Of a DNA stretch of 64,000 bases, positions 16,776 through 25,453 are shown in pieces. The number at the start of each line of letters is the position of its first letter. Position 1 is the stretch's first letter. This stretch comes from Firmicutes bacterium UBA3553 (GTDB taxonomy: Bacteria; Bacillota; Clostridia; Tissierellales; Sedimentibacteraceae), in contig DFOA01000038.1 in assembly GCA_002381185.1 (NCBI GenBank), positions 59,621 through 123,620 on the forward strand, in the 5' to 3' direction. A program made the position numbers and the translations under genes. The notes under the pieces were generated by a model, which saw nothing but the letters and a program-made list of their open reading frames with translations, was not told the DNA's origin and did no database searches.

Positions 16776-17822
16776 TTACAGTTTTGAAACGTCATATTTT
16801 TCTGCCAAACTGTTCAGCAATTCGACAATTTCCATTTCAACAGGTATACCCTCTGCTCTTCTTTTATCCATTAAATTTTGTTCTATCTCACCGGCCATGA
16901 ATATTTCATTATCACCTTTTGGAGGCATCGATTTAATCCTGCTTATAACCGCATCAACATTGCTTTTATATACTTCAGGATCCATGATACTTTCAATGTT
17001 AATGGCAATAAATACATGGCTTGTTCTTGAAGGTCCGCTCATATCTGTAACCGTCCTGACTTCACCTGTCAGTGATGTGCCTGTTAAAACTCCCGTCAGC
17101 AAGTCAACTATCAGAGACAGCCCTGAACCCTTGACACCGCCTATTGGAACCAGACTTCCTTTTAAAGCTTCATTAGGATCTGCCGTAGGATTTCCTTCTG
17201 TGTCAAGCCCCCAGTCCGGCGGCATTTCCTTGTTTTGCAATGCATACATACGAATTTTACCTCTGGCCACAGTAGACATAGACATGTCTAAAACTATCGG
17301 CTTCCCGTTTCTCGCAGGAACGGCAACTGTCAATGGGTTTGTTCCCAAAAGAGGAGTCTTTGCTCCAAATGGTGCAATAGCAGGAGAAGCATTTGTCATC
17401 ACCAGGCCAATCATATTTTCTTCTAATGACATCATGGAATAGTATGATGCAACGCCGAAGTGATTTGAATTTTTAACAGCGACCATACCAATACCATAAA
17501 GCTTAGCAATGTTCATGGCTTGTTTCATAGCCTTGTATCCTGCAACCTGACCCATTCCGTTGTCAGCATCAAGTATGGTAACTGCCGCAAAATGATTGTT
17601 TGTAAATTTCATATCAGCATATTGGTTTATCAGACCTTTTTCCATTCTTTCAATGTAGGTCGGCAATCTTACTATGCCGTGCGATGTTACATTTCTTAAT
17701 TCTGCAAACATTAATGTGTCACTTATTATTTCAGCATCTTGTGAATCAACACCTGCCTTTGTCAGCACTTTGATACAAAACTCATTTAATATATTTAAAT
17801 CGTATAAAATAGGTCTATCCAC
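16776..17822 (-). CDS. LDH2/malate dehydrogenase family oxidoreductase
   Basis: This 348-residue NAD(P)-dependent dehydrogenase of the Ldh_2 family (malate, sulfolactate, ureidoglycolate and related 2-hydroxy acids) is unrelated to classical Rossmann LDH. Visible are LRNVTSHGIVRLPTYIERM with the catalytic His near residue 47, DADNGMGQVAGYKAM, AVKNSNHFGVASYYSM and the NTNPL-like loop LLGTNPLTVAVPA. Start is GTG after AGAGGTGAT; no ATG is placed better. As the last gene of operon A after malic enzyme, it probably oxidises or reduces a 2-hydroxy dicarboxylate in the same route. Confidence 0.9.
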   Translation of the reverse strand: MDRPILYDLNILNEFCIKVLTKAGVDSQDAEIISDTLMFAELRNVTSHGIVRLPTYIERMEKGLINQYADMKFTNNHFAAVTILDADNGMGQVAGYKAMKQAMNIAKLYGIGMVAVKNSNHFGVASYYSMMSLEENMIGLVMTNASPAIAPFGAKTPLLGTNPLTVAVPARNGKPIVLDMSMSTVARGKIRMYALQNKEMPPDWGLDTEGNPTADPNEALKGSLVPIGGVKGSGLSLIVDLLTGVLTGTSLTGEVRTVTDMSGPSRTSHVFIAINIESIMDPEVYKSNVDAVISRIKSMPPKGDNEIFMAGEIEQNLMDKRRAEGIPVEMEIVELLNSLAEKYDVSKL

Positions 17823-17860
17823 ATTATCACCTCTTTAAACAATACTATGAGATTTTATTT

Positions 17861-19036
17861 TTACAGCTGAGCAACTCCTGTATCTCTTGCTGCCTGTGCA
17901 ACTGCCTTTGCCACAGCAGGTCTTACTCTTTTGTCAAATGGCATGGGTATAATGTAATCTTCTGTAAGTTCTTCATCAGAAATAAGTTCAGATAAGGCCT
18001 TTGCTGCGGCCAACTTCATTTCTTCATTGATTGTGGATGCCCTTACATCAAACGTGCCTCTGAATACGCCCGGGAATGCAAGCACATTGTTGATTTGGTT
18101 CGGATAATCTGATCTGCCCGTTCCAACTACTTTTGCTCCTGCCTTCTTAGCCAATTCGGGGTCTATTTCAGGAACCGGATTTGCCATCGCAAATATAATG
18201 GAATCCTTGTTCATGCTTTTTACCATTTCTTCAGAAACTATATTAGCTTGTGATACACCGATGAATACATCTGCTCCGACCAATGCGTCAGCCAAATCGC
18301 CTGATTTTTTATTCTTGTTTGTTACTTCGGCTAATTCTTCTTTTGCCCAGTTCATTCCTTTTTCTCTGCCTTTGTAGATAATACCCGTTCTATCGACCAT
18401 GAGCATATCCTTAACTCCGACATTTAGTATTATTTTAGCTATGGCAACTCCTGCAGCTCCCGAACCGTTTATTACCACTACAAGGTCCTCCATGTTTTTC
18501 TTTGTAAGCCTTAATGCATTCATCAAGCCTGCCAATACTATAATTGCAGTACCGTGCTGGTCATCATGAAATACTGGAATTGAAAGTCTTTCTTTTAACT
18601 TTCTTTCAATTTCAAAGCATCTGGGTGCTGAAATGTCTTCCAGGTTGATTCCTCCGAATACAGGCTCAATCATTTCAACAATATTTACTATTTCATCAGG
18701 ATTCTTGGTTTTAACGCAAATCGGAAATGAATCCACTCCGCCAAATTCTTTAAATAGTACTGATTTTCCTTCCATAACCGGAATAGCCGCATATGCTCCG
18801 ATATCTCCGAGTCCCAGGACAGCTGTTCCGTCTGATACAACTGCAACCAGATTTCCTTTTGATGTATAGTCATAAACAGTGTTAACATCCTGATGTATTT
18901 CTTTGCATGGTTCAGCAACTCCCGGTGTATATGCCAGGCTCAGGCTTGCCTTGTCAGTTACTGGAACCTTGCTAATAATATTTAATTTTCCTTGATTGTC
19001 TTTGTGCAGTTTTAATGCATCATCCCTCAATGACAT
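17861..19036 (-). CDS. NAD-dependent malic enzyme
   Basis: This 391-residue enzyme performs oxidative decarboxylation of malate to pyruvate. It shows LAYTPGVAEPC (with the catalytic Tyr), VLFKEFGGVDSFPICVKT, the metal-binding FHDDQHGTAI and the dinucleotide site VVINGSGAAGVAIAK. Length fits the short bacterial form. It follows the fumarase beta gene by 13 nt, so fumarate made in this pathway would be hydrated to malate and then decarboxylated to pyruvate in one operon. RBS AAGGAAGG. Confidence 0.95.
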   Translation of the reverse strand: MSLRDDALKLHKDNQGKLNIISKVPVTDKASLSLAYTPGVAEPCKEIHQDVNTVYDYTSKGNLVAVVSDGTAVLGLGDIGAYAAIPVMEGKSVLFKEFGGVDSFPICVKTKNPDEIVNIVEMIEPVFGGINLEDISAPRCFEIERKLKERLSIPVFHDDQHGTAIIVLAGLMNALRLTKKNMEDLVVVINGSGAAGVAIAKIILNVGVKDMLMVDRTGIIYKGREKGMNWAKEELAEVTNKNKKSGDLADALVGADVFIGVSQANIVSEEMVKSMNKDSIIFAMANPVPEIDPELAKKAGAKVVGTGRSDYPNQINNVLAFPGVFRGTFDVRASTINEEMKLAAAKALSELISDEELTEDYIIPMPFDKRVRPAVAKAVAQAARDTGVAQL

Positions 19037-19049
19037 AATTATACCTTCC

Positions 19050-19601
19050 TTATATTATTTTGTATTGTTCTTTACCTATTTTATATAAATCATTGCCCTG
19101 GTTGTCAATAATGACTGTTACCGGGAAATTCTCAACTGTCAGCTTGTAAATTGCTTCTGCCCCTAAATCCGGAAAAGCAATAACCTCAGCTTCCTTTATG
19201 GCTTCTGCAAGCAAAGCCCCGGCTCCTCCTATGGCTGCAAAATAAACACAGTTATTCTTTATTATGGAATCAACAACCTGCTGATTTCTGAGTCCTTTTC
19301 CTATCATTCCTTTTAACCCGTGTTCCATCAGCAATGGAGCATACGCATCCATTCTGCCGCTTGTGGTCGGACCGGCAGAACCTATTGCCTGACCGGGTTT
19401 AGCGGGACATGGACCTACATAATAAATGGTCTGATTCTTAACATCCATGGGCAGCTCTTCCCCTTTATTTATTAATTCCGCCAGTCTTTTATGTGCGGCA
19501 TCACGGCCTGTATATATAATTCCGTTCAATAAGACTCTGTCGCCTGCTTTCAGGTCATTTATCACTTCATCTGTTAAAGGAGTATTTACTGTTTTAGACA
19601 T
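19050..19601 (-). CDS. Class I fumarate hydratase, beta (C-terminal) subunit
   Basis: This 183-residue subunit of Fe-S dependent fumarase is also similar to L(+)-tartrate dehydratase beta. Features are GDRVLLNGIIYTGRDAAHKRL, YVGPCPAKPGQAIGSAGPTTSGRMD and a conserved AIGGAGALLAE. ATG 19601 follows GGAGGATGAG, so the ATG 15 nt upstream, which lies within that site, is not used. It is adjacent to the alpha subunit. Tartrate or another hydroxy acid dehydration cannot be excluded from sequence, but malic enzyme next door favours fumarate/malate. Confidence 0.9.
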   Translation of the reverse strand: MSKTVNTPLTDEVINDLKAGDRVLLNGIIYTGRDAAHKRLAELINKGEELPMDVKNQTIYYVGPCPAKPGQAIGSAGPTTSGRMDAYAPLLMEHGLKGMIGKGLRNQQVVDSIIKNNCVYFAAIGGAGALLAEAIKEAEVIAFPDLGAEAIYKLTVENFPVTVIIDNQGNDLYKIGKEQYKII

Positions 19602-19616
19602 ATTCTCATCCTCCAT

Positions 19617-20462
19617 CTAAATAATTGCTTCCTGATGTCTTGCCACATGGCATTGAATGTTTATTGCCACAGGCATACTTGCTATATGAGCAGGGAAAGT
19701 TTCAATGTTGACAGCTAATGCTGTGGTTCTTCCGCCAAATCCCTGAGGTCCAATTCCCAGCTTGTTGATTTCTTCCAGTAATTCTTCTTCGAGCTTTGCC
19801 ACCTCAGGATTTGAATTATGCTCTCCTACTTTTCTCAAAAGAGATTGCTTTGCAATTAATGTTGTTTTTTCAATAGTGCCACCTATTCCTATGCCGACTA
19901 TTATTGGCGGACACGGATTTGAACCGGCCTTATCAACTGTATCCAGCACAAATTTCTTTATTCCCTTAATGCCGTCTGAAGGCTTTAACATTGCAAGGGC
20001 ACTCATGTTCTCGCTTCCGCCGCCCTTCGGAGCAAGTATTAATTTTATTTTGTCTCCCGGAACTATCTTTGTATGTATTATGGCGGGAGTATTGTCGCCT
20101 GTATTTTTTCTGATTATAAAAGGATCATCAACGGCTGACTTTCTTAGGTATCCGTTCTTGTAACCTCTTCTCACGCCTTCATCAATTGCTTCATTTAAAT
20201 CTCCTCCAACCAGCCTTACATCCTGTCCCAACTCCAAAAAAATCACTGCAAGTCCTGTATCCTGACAGATCGGTACATCGTTAGTTCTTGCAATATCCTG
20301 GTTTTTCAATATATCCTGCAAGATTTCTTTCGCCAGAGGAGATTCTTCTTTATCCAATGCATCTTCTAAAGCCTCCTTAACATCCTGCGGAAGATAATAA
20401 TTTGATTCTATACACAATCTTTCAATGGTCCTGGTTATTTCTTCTACATTAATTTCCCTCAT
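19617..20462 (-). CDS. Class I fumarate hydratase, alpha (N-terminal) subunit
   Basis: This 281-residue catalytic subunit holds the oxygen-sensitive 4Fe-4S cluster of class I two-subunit fumarases. Cluster Cys appear in NDVPICQDTGLAV near residue 66, in SNPCPPIIVGIGIGG near 183 and in NIQCHVARH near 270. LAPKGGGSENMSALAMLKP is also typical. It is an anaerobe-type enzyme and sits second in operon A. RBS is AGGAAGGAA. Confidence 0.93.
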   Translation of the reverse strand: MREINVEEITRTIERLCIESNYYLPQDVKEALEDALDKEESPLAKEILQDILKNQDIARTNDVPICQDTGLAVIFLELGQDVRLVGGDLNEAIDEGVRRGYKNGYLRKSAVDDPFIIRKNTGDNTPAIIHTKIVPGDKIKLILAPKGGGSENMSALAMLKPSDGIKGIKKFVLDTVDKAGSNPCPPIIVGIGIGGTIEKTTLIAKQSLLRKVGEHNSNPEVAKLEEELLEEINKLGIGPQGFGGRTTALAVNIETFPAHIASMPVAINIQCHVARHQEAII

Positions 20463-20548
20463 CTGAATTCCTTCCTATTTATATTCTAATATTATAACTC
20501 TCCTGTGTTTATTAATAAACACAGGAGAGAAATATATAAAGGTATTTA

Positions 20549-21484
20549 TTAATAAGCTAATGCAGGTTCTTTAACATCAGCTATCTGAGGATCTGCTTCT
20601 CCGGCCTTCAATTGAACTGCTTCAGGATAATATCTGTGTACCATTTCAAGAACAATTGAAGCCTGCCTTGCCATGTCGATACCGTTTTGAGCTGTTGTCA
20701 ATTGACCATGCCCTGATACACATGAGTTACCGGTCTTCAGATAAACAGGAGCACAGCAGCGTACCATTTCAGGAGCTTCATAAACACGGATGAACCCGCC
20801 TGATCCCGGAGGATTGTCAGTATGTAAATCCAGCGGAACATCTACTGTCTGTCTTAATGCGGCAAGCATTGGAATTGATAAGTCTCTTACAGGGTTAATC
20901 GAGTCAGCGCCTAATCTTTCAAGCAATTTAAAGCTCGCAGGGTTACCTTGTCCGTTATGAGCCGAATTCTTGAATTTCATTTCTTCAGGGAGTTCTCCGG
21001 CCTTTCTGGCTTCGTTCAGCACCCACAATAAACCTTCATCATACACTATAAGCCCTCTGATACCTGCTTCAGCTATACGTTTTGCATCTTCTAATGCTCT
21101 TGCAACTTGTTCTTCGCCCCTTAATCTGTAACCTATTACTCTGCCTTGTTCACTTAAACGGGTAGCACTTGTGTCATAAGCTGCCCTTGGTCCTATTGAC
21201 ATATTCAGCCCGGCACCATGTGCCTTGCAAATAGCAGCATATTCTTTTATTTCAGTAAACGTGTGACGAAATGCACCATAAGTTTCATCTACTCTGTTAA
21301 TTTGAATTCCTAATCTTTCAGCTTCATCAATCAAAGCCTTGCATGCTAATGAAGTATTAATTGTCGGAACTTCTATTCCGAAATGTGCTCCGTTTGCAAA
21401 TCTCTTTTCAGAAGTCGGACAATCAAATGCGTCGCCCTTTGGCAGCCCTATACCGGCTAAAAATTCTCTTGTTTTTTCCATCAT
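20549..21484 (-). CDS. TIM-barrel-like protein of unknown reaction, first gene of operon A
   Basis: This 311-residue cytosolic protein is not one I can assign to a characterised enzyme. Alternating strands and helices with conserved-looking loops, NRVDETYGAFRH, GAGLNMSIGPRAAYD, GLIVYDEGLLW, FKNSAHNGQGN, INPVRDLSIPML and PLDLHTDNPPGSGGF, suggest a (beta/alpha)8 barrel with an acidic/His active site at the strand ends. Similarity to U32-peptidase-like barrels is possible but weak by eye. Being first behind a sigma-54 promoter and followed by fumarase, it may catalyse the step that yields fumarate or its precursor. ATG lies 10 nt after GGAGG. Confidence 0.65.
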   Translation of the reverse strand: MMEKTREFLAGIGLPKGDAFDCPTSEKRFANGAHFGIEVPTINTSLACKALIDEAERLGIQINRVDETYGAFRHTFTEIKEYAAICKAHGAGLNMSIGPRAAYDTSATRLSEQGRVIGYRLRGEEQVARALEDAKRIAEAGIRGLIVYDEGLLWVLNEARKAGELPEEMKFKNSAHNGQGNPASFKLLERLGADSINPVRDLSIPMLAALRQTVDVPLDLHTDNPPGSGGFIRVYEAPEMVRCCAPVYLKTGNSCVSGHGQLTTAQNGIDMARQASIVLEMVHRYYPEAVQLKAGEADPQIADVKEPALAY

Positions 21485-21597
21485 TTTGGGTAATCCTCCA
21501 TAATCTTTTTAATGATATTTTTGTTTATCAAGCTTGAAATATAAACATCTACCATTTCCGGAACTGGTACAGTTCTCTTTATTTGCCTTTATATAGA

Positions 21598-21612
21598 GCA
21601 ATAACTGTGCCA
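21598..21612 (-). promoter_or_regulatory. Sigma-54 promoter of operon A
   Basis: The minus strand reads TGGCAC-AGTTA-TTGCT, a consensus -24/-12 promoter with exact spacing, ~115 bp upstream of the first gene. The same element stands before operon B. Confidence 0.9.
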
Positions 21613-21739
21613 ATCTTAATAAAAATTATGGAAAAAACTTTGCATTTATGATGGGGTATCTAATTTCAACATTTTAGGATATACAACTTCTTATTTGATT
21701 TAATTCTTAATCAGTTTTTATGATTATAAATTTTACTTT

Positions 21740-21757
21740 CTTTTCAAATTGAAAAGT
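21740..21757. promoter_or_regulatory. Putative upstream activator site A
   Basis: CTTTTCAAATTGAAAAGT is an almost perfect palindrome 129 bp upstream of the operon A -24 box. Its last 17 bases match sites B1 and B2 of operon B in sequence and orientation. The surrounding 469-bp gap (21485-21953) holds no gene. Confidence 0.65.
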
Positions 21758-21953
21758 ATGAAAAGAAGTTGAAATAATTAGTGAAAAGCATTAAGTAATC
21801 AAGTTTGAGAAATATTTTGTTTTCCAAAATAATTATATTATAATTTATATTGCAGTTCAATGAAATTTTACGGCAATATTTATTTTATTTGAATATTGCA
21901 AACCTTCCTAAGAAATATTATAATTATAGAAATACTTATGGAAGAGGTCAAAG

Positions 21954-23027
21954 ATGACTTTAGATGAAAAGAAAAAATTTATAATAAATGCAGCTTTTGT
22001 TGTAACAGTTTATGCAGTTTTATATTTTGTGTTTGTTTATGTAATTCACTGGATTATGCCATTTCTTATAGGTTTTTTGATAGCACTTGCTTTAAGACCT
22101 GTGGCCAAGTTTGTAAACCGATTCATAAACTCCAAAGGAAAAGGAGTGGCGATTTTTGTGGTAGCTGCATTTTATGCAGCAGTTGCCATGATTGTATGGC
22201 TGTTGATTACGTTTTTAATTACGCAGCTTACTGACTTGATTAATTTAATGCCAAATTTATATTTCAATAAAATTGAACCCCTATTGCTTGAATTTAATGA
22301 TTGGATAGTAGCAAACACAGAAACCATTTCTCCTGATGCTGCGAACACTATATCCCAGATTATTACAAACGGCATTACATATATTTCAGATATTATCAAA
22401 AATACGTCTATAGCTGTTGTACAAATAGTTACTAAGTTAATTTCAAATTTTCCTTTATATTTAATATCTGTAATATTTACAATAGTTTTATCAGTATTTA
22501 TCAGCGTAGAATACGACGGCATAACTGCTTTTATAAAAAGACAGCTTCCTGAGAAGTTCAATTCTACATTCTCTGAAGCACGTATGTTTTTAACAGGGAC
22601 ACTTTGGAAAATGATTAAATCGTATATGATTATACTGTTTATCACATTTATCGAATTATTGACAGGATTATCAATCCTGAAAGTTAAGTATGCTCTGCCT
22701 ATTGCGGCAATTATTGCAGTTCTTGACATAATGCCTGTGGTAGGAACAGGCGGGATATTAATTCCATGGGCGATTGTAGAATTGATTTTAAAGAATTATA
22801 CTCTTGGTATTGGTTTATTGGTTTTATACCTGGCCGTCACAGTAATAAGAAATGTAATAGAGCCCAGAATTGTCGGACACCAGATTGGCCTTCATCCGAT
22901 TATCACAATAACAGTTATGTATGCAGGACTTAGATTATTTGGATTCTTCGGTTTGATTGTGGCTCCCATTATAGCAATACTGGTTAAATACTTAAATGAT
23001 ACAGGTAAAATTCATTTATTCAAATAA
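21954..23027 (+). CDS. AI-2E family membrane protein, YtvI-like
   Basis: This 357-residue integral membrane protein of the AI-2E/PerM permease family has about eight helices in the familiar pattern: three N-terminal helices, a soluble amphipathic middle section (LINLMPNLYFNKIEPLLLEF), then C-terminal helices with ILDIMPVVGTGGILIPW-like and EPRIVGHQIGLHP motifs, the second a family hallmark. The closest assignment is the sporulation membrane protein YtvI of Firmicutes, whose role is poorly known. It is a single gene sharing a terminator with gdhA. RBS GGAAGAGG. Confidence 0.85.
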   Translation: MTLDEKKKFIINAAFVVTVYAVLYFVFVYVIHWIMPFLIGFLIALALRPVAKFVNRFINSKGKGVAIFVVAAFYAAVAMIVWLLITFLITQLTDLINLMPNLYFNKIEPLLLEFNDWIVANTETISPDAANTISQIITNGITYISDIIKNTSIAVVQIVTKLISNFPLYLISVIFTIVLSVFISVEYDGITAFIKRQLPEKFNSTFSEARMFLTGTLWKMIKSYMIILFITFIELLTGLSILKVKYALPIAAIIAVLDIMPVVGTGGILIPWAIVELILKNYTLGIGLLVLYLAVTVIRNVIEPRIVGHQIGLHPIITITVMYAGLRLFGFFGLIVAPIIAILVKYLNDTGKIHLFK

Positions 23028-23046
23028 ATTAACAAATTACAGACAT

Positions 23047-23079
23047 AGTAAAAGCAAGGCCGAAACCTTGCTTTTAGTT
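23047..23079. terminator. Bidirectional terminator
   Basis: The hairpin AAAAGCAAGG / CCTTGCTTTT (CCGAAA loop) lies between the converging ytvI-like and gdhA genes. Confidence 0.85.
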
Positions 23080-23088
23080 TGCTCTTTA

Positions 23089-24432
23089 TTAGATAATGCC
23101 TTGAGCCATCATAGCATCTGCAACCTTCTTGAATCCAGCCAAGTTAGCTCCAGCTACTAAGTTATATCCTAATCCTGCTTCTTCAGCAGCATCTACGCTC
23201 ATCTTGTAGATATTTTTCATAATGCCATGTAATTTAGCATCAACTTCTTCGAATGACCAAGAATATCTCATTGAATTCTGGCTCATTTCTAATGCTGATG
23301 TAGCAACTCCGCCTGCATTAACTGCTTTAGAAGGAGCAACTATCATTCCGCTGTCTTGTATGAATTTTAATGCATCATTTGTAGTAGGCATGTTAGCTAC
23401 TTCGATGTAGTATTTAGATCCGCTTGCTACTATTTTCTTAGCTTCTTCCATGTTTATTTCATTTTGAGTTGCACATGGCATATAAACATCAGCTTTTACT
23501 GCCCATGGTTTTTGTCCAGGGAAGAATTCAACTCCGAATTTATCAGCGTAGTCTTGAACTTTATCTCTGCCTGAAGCTCTCATTTCCAGCATGAATTCTT
23601 CTTTTTCGCCTACAACACCGTTTGGATCATAAATGTATCCATCAGGACCTGATATAGCTACTACTTTTCCGCCTAATTGATTAATTTTTTGAACAGCTCC
23701 CCAAGCAACATTGCCAAAACCTGATACTACAAATGTCTTGCCTGCAACTTCTTCTCCGAAGTGGTTCAAAACTTCCTGTGCATAGTAAACAGCGCCGTAT
23801 CCTGTAGCTTCTGTTCTTGCTAAGCTTCCGCCGTATGGTATACCTTTACCTGTTAATACACCATTTTCGAAAGCTCCTCTTATTCTTCTGTATTGTCCAT
23901 ATAAATAACCAACTTCTCTTGCTCCAACTCCGATATCTCCTGCCGGAACGTCAACGTCTGGTCCTATATGTCTATATAATTCAGTCATGAATGCCTGACA
24001 GAATCTCATAATTTCTGCATCTGATTTTCCTCTTGGATCAAAGTCAGAGCCACCTTTTGCTCCGCCTATTGGAAGACCTGTCAATGAATCCTTGAAAGTC
24101 TGTTCAAAAGCCAAGAATTTCATTATACTTAAGTTTACTGTTGGATGGAATCTCAATCCGCCTTTGTAAGGTCCGATAGCACCGTTAAACTGAACTCTGT
24201 ATCCTCTATTAGCATGAACTTGACCTTTATCATCTACCCATGAAACTCTGAATGATACTACTCTTTCTGGTTCAACCATTCTTTCTAACAATCCAGCTTT
24301 TTCGTATTCTGGATGCTTTTCTATCATCGGCTCTAAAGTGTATAACACTTCTTCAACTGTCTGAATAAATTCCGGTTCATTAGCATCTCTTTTTTTAACT
24401 GAGTCAATAATTCTTTCAATATATGCATTCAT
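23089..24432 (-). CDS. gdhA: NADP-type glutamate dehydrogenase
   Basis: This 447-residue hexameric (small subunit type I) enzyme interconverts glutamate and 2-oxoglutarate plus ammonia. Features include VQFNGAIGPYKGGLRFHP, the catalytic-Lys region LPIGGAKGGSDFDPRG, GDIGVGAREVGYLYG and the cofactor loop FVVSGFGNVAWGA. ATG 24432 is preceded by GGAGG and gives the normal family length; the open frame extends upstream without support. A strong promoter is visible upstream. Rex is the next transcription unit. Confidence 0.95.
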   Translation of the reverse strand: MNAYIERIIDSVKKRDANEPEFIQTVEEVLYTLEPMIEKHPEYEKAGLLERMVEPERVVSFRVSWVDDKGQVHANRGYRVQFNGAIGPYKGGLRFHPTVNLSIMKFLAFEQTFKDSLTGLPIGGAKGGSDFDPRGKSDAEIMRFCQAFMTELYRHIGPDVDVPAGDIGVGAREVGYLYGQYRRIRGAFENGVLTGKGIPYGGSLARTEATGYGAVYYAQEVLNHFGEEVAGKTFVVSGFGNVAWGAVQKINQLGGKVVAISGPDGYIYDPNGVVGEKEEFMLEMRASGRDKVQDYADKFGVEFFPGQKPWAVKADVYMPCATQNEINMEEAKKIVASGSKYYIEVANMPTTNDALKFIQDSGMIVAPSKAVNAGGVATSALEMSQNSMRYSWSFEEVDAKLHGIMKNIYKMSVDAAEEAGLGYNLVAGANLAGFKKVADAMMAQGII

Positions 24433-24472
24433 ATGTAAAACCTCCATGAATTTAAATGTGTTTTCCTTCTTC

Positions 24473-24500
24473 ATTATATCAAACGGTATTAAATTTACAA
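24473..24500 (-). promoter_or_regulatory. Promoter of gdhA
   Basis: The minus strand shows TTGTAA, a 16-nt spacer and TATAAT, 40-70 bp upstream of the gdhA start. Confidence 0.6.
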
Positions 24501-24669
24501 CAAATTTAATATTAACTATTTGTAATTTTAACTTTTCAGGGTGACAAGCCCCCATCATTCCTTGCCTTTTTTAATTTTAAATTTATAAATTTAATTTTAG
24601 ATAAAATTTATATTAATTAATTGTAATATTTGCGGTAATTTATTATTAATATTTACAGTCTTTGTCACT

Positions 24670-24704
24670 GATAAAAAAAAACAGAGATAAATATAATCTC
24701 TGCT
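24670..24704 (-). terminator. Terminator of rex
   Basis: The stem GCAGAGATTATA / TATTTATCTCTGT is followed on the minus strand by at least eight T. It is a textbook intrinsic terminator about 20 nt after the rex stop. Confidence 0.88.
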
Positions 24705-24725
24705 TTAATTTCTTTTTTATTCATA

Positions 24726-25364
24726 TTATTCTTTGTTCATTTGATTATAGTAATAAGTTAATGAAAATAAGCTTTCATTCAAATGGACATTTTCAACATG
24801 CACATATTCAGGCATTTTTAAATCTTTTGGAGCAAAGTTCCAAATAGCCCTTATGCCACATTGAACTACCTGTTCAGCTATTTGCTGGCTTACACTTTTG
24901 GGTGTGCATATTACTGCAATATCTATTTTCTCTTCATTCAAAAAGCTTTCCAAGTCGTCAATATCTTTAATCAAAGCATTTCTAATAGATAATCCAATAA
25001 GCTTAGGATTTTTATCAAACAAGGCTACAACTTCATAATCTGCTTCATAAAAACCTGTATAATTTGCAATTGCTTGACCTATATTTCCGGCACCGACGAT
25101 AATTATCTTATACTTTTTATCCAAGCCAAGTATTTTTGCAATTTCATTCCTTAAGTTTTCTACATCATACCCAAAGCCTTGCTGCCCAAAGCCTCCAAAA
25201 TTATTTAAATCCTGACGAATTTGAGATGCTGAAAAACCTGTCATTTCACTTAGTTCTCTTGATGATGTTTTATTTATTCCAGTTTTAGTTAATTCCCCCA
25301 GGTACCTGTAATACTTTGGTAACCTTCTAATAACCGCAGGTGATATTCTTTCATGTTTATCCAT
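24726..25364 (-). CDS. rex: Redox-sensing transcriptional repressor Rex
   Basis: This 212-residue repressor responds to the NADH/NAD+ ratio and controls fermentation genes. The N-terminal winged helix (ISPAVIRRLPKYYRYL, SASQIRQDLNNFGGFGQQGFGY) is followed by a Rossmann domain with VGAGNIGQAIANY and the late VVQCGIRAIWNFAP segment. ATG 25364 follows AGGAGGTC, so the longer frame is discarded. It is expressed alone from its own promoter region with a strong terminator. Confidence 0.95.
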   Translation of the reverse strand: MDKHERISPAVIRRLPKYYRYLGELTKTGINKTSSRELSEMTGFSASQIRQDLNNFGGFGQQGFGYDVENLRNEIAKILGLDKKYKIIIVGAGNIGQAIANYTGFYEADYEVVALFDKNPKLIGLSIRNALIKDIDDLESFLNEEKIDIAVICTPKSVSQQIAEQVVQCGIRAIWNFAPKDLKMPEYVHVENVHLNESLFSLTYYYNQMNKE

Positions 25365-25453
25365 AATGCGACCTCCTGCTTTTATTTTAACAATCTTTTC
25401 TTGACAATGCAACTGTTTTTTTCAAAAAAATAAACTTTTTTTCACAATTGCAA

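Noticed and set aside
16639..17442. 267-residue + strand frame running from the sigma-54 control region into the LDH2 gene
   Set aside because: It is antisense to the conserved Ldh_2 protein, has no ribosome binding site and starts in AT-rich control DNA.
22172..22729. 185-residue minus-strand frame antisense to the ytvI-like gene
   Set aside because: No ribosome binding site and no domain; the plus-strand gene is a clear AI-2E family member.
24433..24558. N-terminal extension of gdhA
   Set aside because: The extension covers the promoter (TTGTAA-16-TATAAT) and makes the protein longer than the family; ATG 24432 has AGGAGG-type signal.
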